From Methanosarcina baikalica (GTDB lineage: Archaea; Halobacteriota; Methanosarcinia; Methanosarcinales; Methanosarcinaceae), in contig NZ_JAVKPK010000009.1 in assembly GCF_031461075.1 (NCBI RefSeq), positions 1-64,000 on the forward strand: DNA of 64,000 nt. The letters are read 5' to 3'. Shown here one piece after another: positions 1 to 8,310 of the stretch (position 1 is its first letter; each line of letters begins with the position of its first letter). Below the pieces are notes generated by a model. The model saw only the letters and a program-made list of their open reading frames with translations. It was not told the origin of the DNA and did no database searches. The position numbers and the translations under genes are program-made.

Positions 1-452
1 ATATTTTTAAATAAGAATTTTCTACATTAGAAGGGAAAAAAATCCATATTTACCGAAATTAATAACATATTTTCAATTATTAATACTAATTTTTTAAATT
101 AAATTTCTTCTCTACAATTACTCAATATTAAATATAATTTATAAAAATAGAGCCTGAGGGATTATGTTTTAAAAAAAATATGCCTGATGGATCATTTTCA
201 AACATCTCATATTATATGAGTAATTATGAAAACTATTTAGAAGAATCTATCTTTACTCTTTAAAATTTTATATATGTGATATGAATACTTACTATATATA
301 ATATATACGTTATGGCAAATCTAAATATTCATATACTTTAAAAAACTTAAAACATATCTAAAAATTAATTTAATTGTTAGGAAGATCCAGCAATTTCGGG
401 TTTTCAGAAAAGAAATGATACAAATGTAAACGATATAAATGGAGAGCTTGGT
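1..452. other. AT-rich leader region upstream of the tail locus
   Basis: No convincing gene is visible here. The stretch is very AT-rich and ends in the ribosome-binding region of the sheath gene (GGAG about 8 bases before the ATG at 453). TATA-like runs near 262-278 and 289-310 are the best promoter candidates for the tail operon on the + strand, which would give an untranslated leader of more than 100 bases. Genes normally expected in such a locus, such as an AAA+ ATPase, could lie further left outside the window. Confidence 0.4.
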
Positions 453-2024
453 ATGCCAGAATATCTTTCCCCCGGCGTATATATAGAAGAATTTGAAATT
501 GGCGCAAAACCAATGGAAGGAGTTTCAACCAGTACCGCAGGGTTCCTGGGAGAAACCGAACGGGGTCCGACAACCCCCTGCCTGATCACCAGCTGGCTTC
601 AGTATCAAAGGGTCTTCGGAGGTTATTTCGGAAACGACAAATACCTCCCAGGCTCGGTGGACGGGTTTCTCAAAAACGGAGGAAAGCGGTGCTATATAAG
701 CCGGATCGTAAAAGCCGGAGACAAACCAGCCACGACAGCCAGCTTAAAGCTGAAAGTCAACGGAGAAAATGCCATGACAGTGGAAGCTGTCGGAGAAGGA
801 GAGTGGGGGACCAGGGTTGCAGTGCAGATTTCCAGAGGGACCTTCAGCGGGTTCAGGTTGGACGTATTTTACTGGAAAGTAAAACCAGCATCCCTGTACA
901 ACCCTTACAAAGAGACTCGAATCCAGCCGCGCCCGGCCGGCGTCGAATCATTTGACAACGTGTCGATAGATGAAGCTTCCCCGGACCATTTCGAAAAAAC
1001 CGTTAATGGGATTTCAAACTTTGTAAAAATCATGATCAAGGAAGGGGATTCTGCAGAGCTGCTGAATGCCCTGGAAGCTCTATTGGAACTTGAATATCTT
1101 GCAGACGGCAGTGACGGGGAAGGAGATTTCGTCCTTTCGGACTATGAACGAAGCGCTCCTGAAGACGACAAACCCGGGAAGAGAAAAGGTCTTACAGCAT
1201 TAAAAGGAATTGAGGACATTTCAATCATCTATGCCCCCAACGCTTATTCGGTCTCCGGGCTTGTGGGTTCCCTCATCTCGCACTGCGAAAGCCTCAGGTA
1301 TCGTTTTGCAATTCTAGATGCCCCGCAGGGGTCTTCAAATGTTTCCGATCTTGACCCGAGAAGCAATAAACCCGAAGGTTCTATCCCCACAGACTTTGCA
1401 GCGTTCTACTACCCCTGGATCAAGGTAATCAACCCGGAAACCGGGATGCTGCAGGTCATACCTCCAGGCGGGTATGTTGCAGGAGTTTACGCTCGCAGTG
1501 ACACGACGAGAGGGGTACACAAAGCCCCTGCAAACGAGGTCGTACTTGGAGCCTCGGACCTCGAGTTCCAGATCATGAAAGGGGAACAGGATATTTTGAA
1601 CCCGAGAGGCGTAAACGTCATCCGTGCGTTTCCCGGAAGGGGAATCCGAATATGGGGAGCCCGCACCATTTCTTCCAACACCCTCTGGAAATATATCAAC
1701 GTCCGCCGCCTCTTCATCTTCGTAGAAGCGTCCATAGAACGAGGGACCCAGTGGGTCGTGTTCGAGCCAAACGACGAACGCCTCTGGGCAAGGGTAAAGG
1801 CAACAATAAACCAGTTCTTGACAGGCATCTGGAGGAGCGGAGCCCTTATGGGGACAACACCGGAAGAAGCTTTTTTCATAAAATGCGACCGGAGCACAAT
1901 GACCCAGGACGACATCGATAACGGACGGCTTATCTGCATCATAGGAATCGCCCCCGTGAAGCCTGCAGAATTTGTGATCTTCAGGATAGCCCAGTGGCAG
2001 GGCGGCTCGGCAGCTACAGAATAA
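453..2024 (+). CDS. contractile tail sheath protein
   Basis: This 523-residue protein should be the sheath subunit that forms the contractile outer cylinder of a phage-tail-like injection machine. The N-terminus (MPEYLSPGVYIEEFE, then a GFLGETERGP segment) is the classic start of Afp/PVC and T4-like sheath proteins. The C-terminal part carries the conserved stretch around NVIRAFPGRGIRIWGARTIS and the final FIKCD and PAEFVIFRIAQ region that interlocks neighbouring subunits. The length is normal for the family. Only one sheath gene is present, whereas Afp and PVC clusters have several paralogues. It is the first gene of the operon, 90 bases upstream of a tube gene. The family call is strong; membership in an extracellular injection system rather than a defective phage rests on the absence of head genes. 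Confidence 0.95.
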   Translation: MPEYLSPGVYIEEFEIGAKPMEGVSTSTAGFLGETERGPTTPCLITSWLQYQRVFGGYFGNDKYLPGSVDGFLKNGGKRCYISRIVKAGDKPATTASLKLKVNGENAMTVEAVGEGEWGTRVAVQISRGTFSGFRLDVFYWKVKPASLYNPYKETRIQPRPAGVESFDNVSIDEASPDHFEKTVNGISNFVKIMIKEGDSAELLNALEALLELEYLADGSDGEGDFVLSDYERSAPEDDKPGKRKGLTALKGIEDISIIYAPNAYSVSGLVGSLISHCESLRYRFAILDAPQGSSNVSDLDPRSNKPEGSIPTDFAAFYYPWIKVINPETGMLQVIPPGGYVAGVYARSDTTRGVHKAPANEVVLGASDLEFQIMKGEQDILNPRGVNVIRAFPGRGIRIWGARTISSNTLWKYINVRRLFIFVEASIERGTQWVVFEPNDERLWARVKATINQFLTGIWRSGALMGTTPEEAFFIKCDRSTMTQDDIDNGRLICIIGIAPVKPAEFVIFRIAQWQGGSAATE

Positions 2025-2114
2025 TTCCCGGACAGGAATCTTTAGCACAGGATAGTAAATTCACGATATTTCAGGAATAATCAGGACAGGAATTTGCATA
2101 AAGGAGAATAAAAT

Positions 2115-2552
2115 ATGGGCGACAGAGTAGATCCCTACAGGAATTTCAGGTTCAGGGTTGAGATTGACGGTATTGGGCAGGCAGGGTTCAGCGAATGTAC
2201 GTTTGCGGATACGTCAACTGAGCCCATTGAATACAGGGAAGGAAACGAGCCTCCAGTATTCAGGAAACTTTCCGGCCTTACCAAATACGGAAATATTACC
2301 CTGAAATGGGGAATCACGGATTCGATGGACCTTTACAACTGGAGAAAGCAAATCATAGACACGGGAGCAGAGGGTGCAAGAAAGAATATGGCCATCATCC
2401 TGATCGACGAAGCAGGAAATGATAAAGCTCGCTGGGACATTGTGCAGGCGTGGCCGATAAAATATGACCCTACAGACTTCAATGCTAAAAATAATGAGGT
2501 AGGAATAGAAACTCTCGAAATTGCCCACGAAGGCTTTACAAGGGCGTCCTGA
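2115..2552 (+). CDS. tail tube protein 1 (gp19-like)
   Basis: This 145-residue protein is a small tail-tube subunit of the T4 gp19/Afp1 fold, expected to stack in hexameric rings inside the sheath. The sequence shows DPYRNFRFRVEIDGIGQAGF near the N-terminus and a final ETLEIAHEGF, both signatures of this family. A strong AAGGAG site sits just before ATG 2115. It follows the sheath gene directly and has a paralogue at 3313, matching the two-tube arrangement of eCIS loci, where one type forms the shaft and the other joins it to the baseplate. Which copy plays which role cannot be decided from the sequence alone. Confidence 0.94.
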   Translation: MGDRVDPYRNFRFRVEIDGIGQAGFSECTFADTSTEPIEYREGNEPPVFRKLSGLTKYGNITLKWGITDSMDLYNWRKQIIDTGAEGARKNMAIILIDEAGNDKARWDIVQAWPIKYDPTDFNAKNNEVGIETLEIAHEGFTRAS

Positions 2553-2645
2553 GAGGAGATAATGGAAGATGTCAGGAGTAGCCTCGAAGAAGCTTCTCCT
2601 TAAAATTATTTTTTTTAAATGGATTTCTTATTTGGAGATGATGCA

Positions 2646-3008
2646 ATGTTTCAAACGGAATTTGAATTTACCCTCCCCAAAGGCTATGTAGACGCCGAAG
2701 GAAACCTCCACAAAAAAGGGGTCATGAGGCTTGCAACGGCAGCTGACGAGATCCTGCCCCTTAAAGACCCGCGGGTCCAGGGAAATCCTGCTTACCTGGC
2801 CGTAATCCTGCTCTCCAGGGTCATAACCCATCTCGGGAACTTGCAGGTCATCAGCACGAAAGCGATCGAAGACCTTTTTGCTGCGGACCTTGCTTACCTT
2901 CAGGACTTTTACGGCAGGATCAATGAAAACGGCTCCCCGGAAATTAAAACAGTCTGCCCTAAGTGCGGGTACCATTTCGAGGTGGAAGAAAATACCCCGG
3001 GGGAATAA
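2646..3008 (+). CDS. small tail assembly protein with C-terminal CxxC motif
   Basis: This protein of about 120 residues is of a type found between the tube genes of contractile tail loci. I chose ATG 2646 because GGAG at 2634-2637 is well placed and relatives begin with a TEFEFTLPKGYVD-like sequence; an ATG at 2619 in the same frame would add nine residues. The C-terminus has CPKCGYHFEVEE, a half zinc-ribbon with only two cysteines, which might bind metal by dimerising or bind another protein. The position suggests a chaperone or adaptor role, like the tail-assembly proteins of myophages, but that is inferred from context. Its 3' end overlaps the next frame. Confidence 0.75.
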   Translation: MFQTEFEFTLPKGYVDAEGNLHKKGVMRLATAADEILPLKDPRVQGNPAYLAVILLSRVITHLGNLQVISTKAIEDLFAADLAYLQDFYGRINENGSPEIKTVCPKCGYHFEVEENTPGE

Positions 3009-3187
3009 GGGGCTACCCCCTTACCAGGATTTACGAGGAGGTAGCCTTCATCGCCTACTATTTTCACTGGTCTTACGAAGAGATCATGAATATGGAACAC
3101 AGGGAAAGGCAGCGCTGGTGTGAGGAGATTTCCCGAATAAACAGGAACCTGAGCGGAGAAAAACAGAGAAGCATTCTGGACGCTTGA
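2963..3187 (+). CDS. DUF6760-like small tail-locus protein
   Basis: This is a short protein whose conserved core runs from GYPLTRIYEEVAFIAYYFHW to the RQRWCEEISRINR segment. I recognise it as the DUF6760 type found just after the previous gene in contractile tail clusters of bacteria. The only standard start in frame is GTG 2963, which overlaps the upstream gene by 46 bases. The real product may begin nearer the conserved GGIRGYP, where no standard start codon exists. The pairing with the CxxC protein resembles the overlapping G/GT-type assembly genes of long-tailed phages, but no frameshift signal was identified. The molecular function is unknown. Confidence 0.7.
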   Translation: MRVPFRGGRKYPGGIRGYPLTRIYEEVAFIAYYFHWSYEEIMNMEHRERQRWCEEISRINRNLSGEKQRSILDA

Positions 3188-3312
3188 GAACTAACTTATA
3201 TGAAATTTAGATCTACAAAGGATGTCTAGCTGTCTGCAAATAAGTTACGGAAGTCAACACTACCCCAAGTTAAACGATGAGACTTCTTGTCTTTTACATG
3301 TGAGCTATCTTT

Positions 3313-3837
3313 ATGAACCCATTTAGTTTAATGAGAGCAATGGTCGGAGACCCTTTTACATCCTTTAGATTTCGAGTTGAAATTAATGGGATTAGTATTG
3401 CTAAAATCTCCGAGGTGACAGGTCTTCAGGTAGAAACTGAGATCGAAACCTATGAAGAAGGTGGAGTAAACGATTTTGTGCATCAGTTCCCTAAAAAAAC
3501 AAAATATCATAATATTGTCCTCAAACGAGGAGTTACAATTTTACCTGAAATGTGGGCATGGTATCAGAGTGTAGTTTTCGGGGTGGCCATACAGCAGACC
3601 ATTGCCATTGTTTTGATGGATATCAAGGGCAATGATACGTGGTGGTGGTTCATTCTGGATGCATATCCTGTGAAATGGATAGGCCCGGATCTAAAGGCTG
3701 ACAGTAATACGGTCGCTTTTGAGACCATTGAATTAGCTCATTCCGGGATTTTAGGAGCACCTTTAGGAAAAGCTGGCAACCTCGTTTCAAAAGCCACGGC
3801 AGCGACAAATATGGCAAATGTGTCTAAAAAACTCTAA
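3313..3837 (+). CDS. tail tube protein 2 (Pvc5/Afp5-like)
   Basis: This 174-residue second tube protein is of the gp19 fold: DPFTSFRFRVEINGISIAKISEVTGLQ at the N-terminus, KYHNIVLKRGV in the middle, and AFETIELAHSGI near the end. It resembles the 2115 gene but is longer, with a C-terminal tail after residue 150. By analogy with eCIS loci it may be the tube variant that touches the hub. The gene and its 125-base upstream spacer are more AT-rich than the sheath and first tube genes. This marks the start of a compositional shift that peaks in the following gene. There is no strong ribosome-binding site before the ATG. Confidence 0.9.
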   Translation: MNPFSLMRAMVGDPFTSFRFRVEINGISIAKISEVTGLQVETEIETYEEGGVNDFVHQFPKKTKYHNIVLKRGVTILPEMWAWYQSVVFGVAIQQTIAIVLMDIKGNDTWWWFILDAYPVKWIGPDLKADSNTVAFETIELAHSGILGAPLGKAGNLVSKATAATNMANVSKKL

Positions 3838-3867
3838 TATTTTGAGCTTGCACATGGAGTTTGGAAA

Positions 3868-6800
3868 ATGGATGAAATTGTACTGAATTCAAATAAGATG
3901 ACCCTATCTGATTCTGAATTTCATTGGAAATTTATGAATAAACATGGAAAGTACGGGCAACAGAGATCCATATTTCCAACTCTTTTTTTCTATAGAATTA
4001 CAGGAACCGGAAAATCTGTTTTTCGAAAGGAAATAACTTTTCAAACAACTTTTAATAAAATTCAGTTAAAAATTAATTTTCATGAGCAAAATATAAACTC
4101 TGCACCAATTTTCCAAAACATCAGGTATTACAAAAATATTATTCATAATGTTTTGTTGAATTATTCCCCCATTGAGGAAAAATTAATTTCGACTACTTCA
4201 ACAAAAAGTAATACAGGGGGTAATATATCTAAAGCGCCTTTGATTAATTTCAATAAAGTGAAGTCAGGTAATGAGAATTCAACGTCTTTTCTACCTGTAA
4301 CAAACTATTTTTTTAATTCTCACTCCCTTGATAACACTCTACTTAATACTAGTGCTTCGATTCCAAAATCAACTCCTTATTTCCTGGAAAAATCCGTGAT
4401 CTTCGGATCTATTAAAAAGTCAAGTTTTATGAACTTACTTTGGAATCCCAGTACTAGAATCCTGAACAACTATCCTCTTAATCTTCATGTTCTGAATAAG
4501 AGGCTTTTCTCTCCCGACAGTTCGTTCAATACTTATTCAAGAAAATCCAAACCGCCTTTTGGAAAGCTCCTGAAATTGATTTCCAGTGTTCACCCAAGGT
4601 TTTTAAATAATTACCCCATTCTAATTGACTCTTCAAGAAAAGCAGATTTTGAATGCTTAAAAACTTTAAAACCGATTACTCCAAAATTTATTGGCCTGGT
4701 TTATTTGAAAAAAGACCTGTTTAATGCCATTACTTCAGAGGACTCATCTGATGGCTCATTTTTTGTTAAAAATTTACATAACTCAGAAAAAAATCCTTCT
4801 CTTTTTAACAGTTACCTTTTCAATTATCATTATTCAAAAAACCTGGGCCAGGTTTTCCTAAAGTCTTTAAAAACAATTCTCCAGAAAAGTCCTAATTTTG
4901 CCAGCGTTTTTGACATAGACTCTTTTGACATAGACTCTTCAAGATACCTGGCAAATGGGAATTATTTCCGACATTTTCCGGAGTCCTTAAAGCGAACAAG
5001 TATTTTCCAGAACAACATTCGGTTCAGACATCTGGTAAAAAAAATAGAAAGCAGTCCCGAGCAACGAAAGACCCCTTCTCCTGGCAAAGAGGTTCATAAT
5101 ACAGGCAAAGTGGGGGAAATTTATTCTTACGCGGCAAAAAAACTTTTATCCCCAGGTTTTCTTCATGTATTCCAGGCCGGCTTACGGTATGAAAACACAA
5201 AATTATTGAAGATGAAGATCTCAATTTCAAGGAACCGAAACCTGACAAACATCATTGATGGTTTTTTGGAGGGCTATTTCCAAAACAAAAGGAATAAATT
5301 ATTATTTATTGGGAATCCTTACAGCAAAAAGATAGAAACGGAAGATGCGGATTATCTTCAAAACAAAAGGAATAAATTATCATTTACGGAGAATCTTTAC
5401 TGCAATGCAGTCTCGAAACTCGCATTGTACTCTAACTGGACATACTTTTCCAGTCACCTGAAGAATTTACATGGGAAAGGTTTGAAAATACCAAAAAGCT
5501 TGTGGATACCTGACTTTAACTATAAGAATTCAAAACTGTCTCATCATTTTTTAACCGTGGATTTTCCAGTAAAATTAGATTCTCATAAAAAACTCAATCA
5601 GCCTAAAATCGGTTTGCTTGATGTTTTTTCCTTAGGATCCAAAAATTCTGCTTCTACAAAGGTATTAGCACGAATTTTTCAAATGAATGCAGAATATAAC
5701 TCTGGACATTTATTAATGGAAACTTTTTTAAGATGTAACACCTCGTTTTCAGGAAAAAAAGCTCCTCTTATTAAAATACGAAATATAGATAATGAAGGTT
5801 TACCTGACATCGATCATCCGTCAGAAATAGCTTATTTTAGTTGTTTTTTGAATATCCACGATATTTATGCCCAAGATTGTAACCTAAATTCACCTGTAAA
5901 CCCTGGTTCCATTCTCAGAAATTTCCCTAAAATTTGTTATTCAGAAAATTCTTCTTCTTTTTTAAATACTCTTTTAAATCCCAGATCATATAATGTGAAT
6001 CCTGTTTTTAGAAGGTTCCGAAAACCATCTCCCGGGATACATACCGAACTTGCTAAATATATTTTTGGCAAGGGCTATTCAGGAGAAACTTTCAAATCTG
6101 AAAATTACTCCTCTTCAAAAAGGGGCAGCTCAATCAAATATATTTTTAAAATACCAAGCTACAAAAAATATTCGGCTTTTATCCTAAATTGGTTAAACAG
6201 TATTTCTTTAAAGAACCTGATCAAATTACGTGCCAATTTCCATGGAATACAAGCTTCAAAAAAGCCAGGTTATTTTATAGAAACATCGTTCAAAGCAGAC
6301 CACTTAAAAAAGCTAATTTATAACGAATATATCTCCACGTTAATTCCCTTTAAGCAATCAAGTTTATTTAGTAGATATTTTATTGGCCTGGTTTATTTGA
6401 AAAAAGACCTGTTTAATGCCATTACTTCAGAGGACTCATCTGATGGCTCATTTTTTGTTAAAAATTTACATAACTCAGAAAAAAATCCTTCTCTTTTTAA
6501 CAGTTACCTTTTCAATTATCATTATTCAAAAAACCTGGGCCAGGTTTTCCTAAAGTCTTTAAAAACAATTCTCCAGAAAAGTCCTAATTTTGCCAGCGTT
6601 TTTGACATAGACTCTTTTGACATAGACTCTTCAAGATACCTGGCAAATGGGAATTATTTCCGACATTTTCCGGAGTCCTTAAAGCGAACAAGTATTTTCC
6701 AGAACAACATTCGGTTCAGACATCTGGTAAAAAAAATAGAAAGCAGTCCCGAGCAACGAAAGACCCCTTCTCCTGGCAAAGAGGTTCATAATACAGGCAA

Positions 6801-7617
6801 AGTGAGGGAAATTTATTCTTACGCGGCAAAAAAACTTTTGTCCCCAGGTTTTCTTCATGTATTCCAGGCCGGCTTACGGTATGAAAACACAAAATTATTG
6901 AAGATGAAGATCTCAATTTCAAGGAACCGAAACCTGACAAACATCATTGATGGTTTTTTGGAGGGCTATTTCCAAAACAAAAGGAATAAATTATCATTTA
7001 TTGGAAATCCTTACAGCAAAAAAATCTTCATGGATAATCCCCGGGATAGCAAAGCTAAACTGCCCTCATTTTTATCATCATTTAGATATTCTACAAATAA
7101 TTATTCAACAAAGAACATGATCCCTCTAAAAAGAAAAAATCTTTTACTCAAAACAGGTCCCCTGTACAAGATCTCACAAATAATTGCCAGCCGAAATTGC
7201 AATCTTATCCTTAAACATCAGGCTATTTCCGGAGCGGGAGATTCAAATCTTATGTTCATAATGACCAAGTGCAAAGCTGAGAACTTTTTTTTGGAGAGAG
7301 GAGAGCTTTTTGGATTCAAGTCCGCAGATGGTACTGATTACTTCCAGTCTGAAAATAATCTGCCAGTCGGTAATGAGAACCTTGTATATCGCAGCCAGGA
7401 AAATGAGATCACTCAAAGCATAGCCGAAGAGGTACAAAAAATTAAAAAGGTAGTGTTCGATACCCGAGAAGCAATTGTAGTAAATTCTTCAAAGGACACT
7501 TTTCTGAACAATACCAACCTGAAGCAGAAAATAGACATAGAGTACATTTCAGAAAAAGTAAGTCAGTTAATTGGTCACAAAATGAAAATTGAAGCAGAAA
7601 GGCGAGGTATCCTATAA
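3868..7617 (+). CDS. giant repeat-bearing protein at the tube-LysM position
   Basis: This 1249-residue protein has no family I recognise over most of its length. It is rich in Ser, Asn, Lys, Phe, Tyr and Leu, has no signal peptide or membrane segment, and is clearly more AT-rich than its neighbours. Residues about 274-487 and 838-1051 are an in-frame duplication (nt 4687-5330 and 6379-7022) differing by four transitions. Smaller tandem units occur at 5281/5359 (QNKRNKL motif) and 4913-4940 (FDIDS twice). Only the last 30 residues, ending EYISEKVSQLIGHKMKIEAERRG, look conventional: the short C-terminal helix ending in ERRG is what I recall from the gene between tube and LysM in bacterial loci. 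The bulk therefore looks like a large insertion or expansion before a conserved docking tail. A structural, fibre-like or cargo role are all possible. Confidence 0.8.
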   Translation: MDEIVLNSNKMTLSDSEFHWKFMNKHGKYGQQRSIFPTLFFYRITGTGKSVFRKEITFQTTFNKIQLKINFHEQNINSAPIFQNIRYYKNIIHNVLLNYSPIEEKLISTTSTKSNTGGNISKAPLINFNKVKSGNENSTSFLPVTNYFFNSHSLDNTLLNTSASIPKSTPYFLEKSVIFGSIKKSSFMNLLWNPSTRILNNYPLNLHVLNKRLFSPDSSFNTYSRKSKPPFGKLLKLISSVHPRFLNNYPILIDSSRKADFECLKTLKPITPKFIGLVYLKKDLFNAITSEDSSDGSFFVKNLHNSEKNPSLFNSYLFNYHYSKNLGQVFLKSLKTILQKSPNFASVFDIDSFDIDSSRYLANGNYFRHFPESLKRTSIFQNNIRFRHLVKKIESSPEQRKTPSPGKEVHNTGKVGEIYSYAAKKLLSPGFLHVFQAGLRYENTKLLKMKISISRNRNLTNIIDGFLEGYFQNKRNKLLFIGNPYSKKIETEDADYLQNKRNKLSFTENLYCNAVSKLALYSNWTYFSSHLKNLHGKGLKIPKSLWIPDFNYKNSKLSHHFLTVDFPVKLDSHKKLNQPKIGLLDVFSLGSKNSASTKVLARIFQMNAEYNSGHLLMETFLRCNTSFSGKKAPLIKIRNIDNEGLPDIDHPSEIAYFSCFLNIHDIYAQDCNLNSPVNPGSILRNFPKICYSENSSSFLNTLLNPRSYNVNPVFRRFRKPSPGIHTELAKYIFGKGYSGETFKSENYSSSKRGSSIKYIFKIPSYKKYSAFILNWLNSISLKNLIKLRANFHGIQASKKPGYFIETSFKADHLKKLIYNEYISTLIPFKQSSLFSRYFIGLVYLKKDLFNAITSEDSSDGSFFVKNLHNSEKNPSLFNSYLFNYHYSKNLGQVFLKSLKTILQKSPNFASVFDIDSFDIDSSRYLANGNYFRHFPESLKRTSIFQNNIRFRHLVKKIESSPEQRKTPSPGKEVHNTGKVREIYSYAAKKLLSPGFLHVFQAGLRYENTKLLKMKISISRNRNLTNIIDGFLEGYFQNKRNKLSFIGNPYSKKIFMDNPRDSKAKLPSFLSSFRYSTNNYSTKNMIPLKRKNLLLKTGPLYKISQIIASRNCNLILKHQAISGAGDSNLMFIMTKCKAENFFLERGELFGFKSADGTDYFQSENNLPVGNENLVYRSQENEITQSIAEEVQKIKKVVFDTREAIVVNSSKDTFLNNTNLKQKIDIEYISEKVSQLIGHKMKIEAERRGIL
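4687..5330 (+). repeat. internal duplication, copy 1
   Basis: This is the first copy of a 644-bp direct repeat inside the 1249-codon gene. Compared by eye with 6379-7022 it has four differences, all transitions; two are silent and two change residues (Gly to Arg and Leu to Ser). The offset is 1692 bases, exactly 564 codons, so both copies are read in the same frame. Confidence 0.97.
6379..7022 (+). repeat. internal duplication, copy 2
   Basis: This is the second copy of the 644-bp repeat starting at 4687. Homology stops abruptly on both sides. Recombination between the copies would remove or add 1692 bp without shifting the reading frame. Confidence 0.97.
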
Positions 7618-8304
7618 ATGGCATCGGAATTACTGAAGAAAATCAAAGGTGGAAACCTCTTAAGTAACGAAAGGGGAAAAAAGGGTTTTATTAAAGTCCT
7701 TGAAGGGAAGAAAAAGGATACGGAAATAAAGATTCTCTACTATCCAACTGAATATACAATGGAAAAAAGTAATATTTTCTCTGAAGTAAACGTGCCAGGT
7801 CTGGAAACTCCGTACATCCAGTATTTGAGAGGGAACTCAGGCAGTATCTCCCTTGAAGTTTTTTACGATACATACAATGAAAGAAGCGACGTCAGAAAAT
7901 ATACGCAAGAATTGTCCGACCTCTTGAAGATAGACCCGGACCTCCATGCGCCTCCACCTCTGAGTTTTATCTGGGGGATGCCAGATAAAGAACCGTTTAC
8001 ATGTGTATTGGAGAAAGTAAGTGCAAAATATACGATGTTCCTCTCGGACGGGACACCTGTTAGAGCCAGACTCAATATTACTCTTAAAGAATTTAAAACA
8101 ACCCTCAATACGCGGGAAGAGAGCAAACAATCCCCTGACAAAACAAAAACCTATGTTACTAAAAGGGGGGACAGTTTATGGTTAATTGCCAATGAAAAGT
8201 ACGGGGATCCTTATATGTGGAGACCGATTGCAGATAAAAACAAAATAAAAAACCCGAGGTTTCTTGAACCAGGTATTGAGCTATTAATTCCCCCATTGGA
8301 GTGA
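7618..8304 (+). CDS. LysM-domain baseplate protein (Afp7/Pvc7-like)
   Basis: This 228-residue protein starts immediately after the stop of the giant gene. The N-terminal two thirds match the baseplate adaptor module that joins tube and hub in Afp/PVC-type particles. Residues about 178-226 form a LysM domain (YVTKRGDSLWLIANEKYGD, then a final PGIELLIPP). In this family the LysM is thought to help seat the inner baseplate rather than act as a secreted peptidoglycan binder, and no signal peptide is present. Methanosarcina lacks murein, which also argues for a structural role. Length and domain order are normal. Confidence 0.92.
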   Translation: MASELLKKIKGGNLLSNERGKKGFIKVLEGKKKDTEIKILYYPTEYTMEKSNIFSEVNVPGLETPYIQYLRGNSGSISLEVFYDTYNERSDVRKYTQELSDLLKIDPDLHAPPPLSFIWGMPDKEPFTCVLEKVSAKYTMFLSDGTPVRARLNITLKEFKTTLNTREESKQSPDKTKTYVTKRGDSLWLIANEKYGDPYMWRPIADKNKIKNPRFLEPGIELLIPPLE

Positions 8305-8310
8305 GCTTTA

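Noticed and set aside
1335..2048. Long leftward frames inside the sheath gene
   Set aside because: They are shadows of a strongly supported coding sequence, with no family motif and no ribosome-binding site.
5024..6940. Two nearly identical 74-codon leftward frames in the giant gene
   Set aside because: They are 1692 bases apart and simply reflect the internal duplication on the opposite strand.
4687..7022. Diversity-generating retroelement
   Set aside because: The duplicated segments differ by four scattered transitions, not by A-specific changes, and no reverse transcriptase gene is present in the window.
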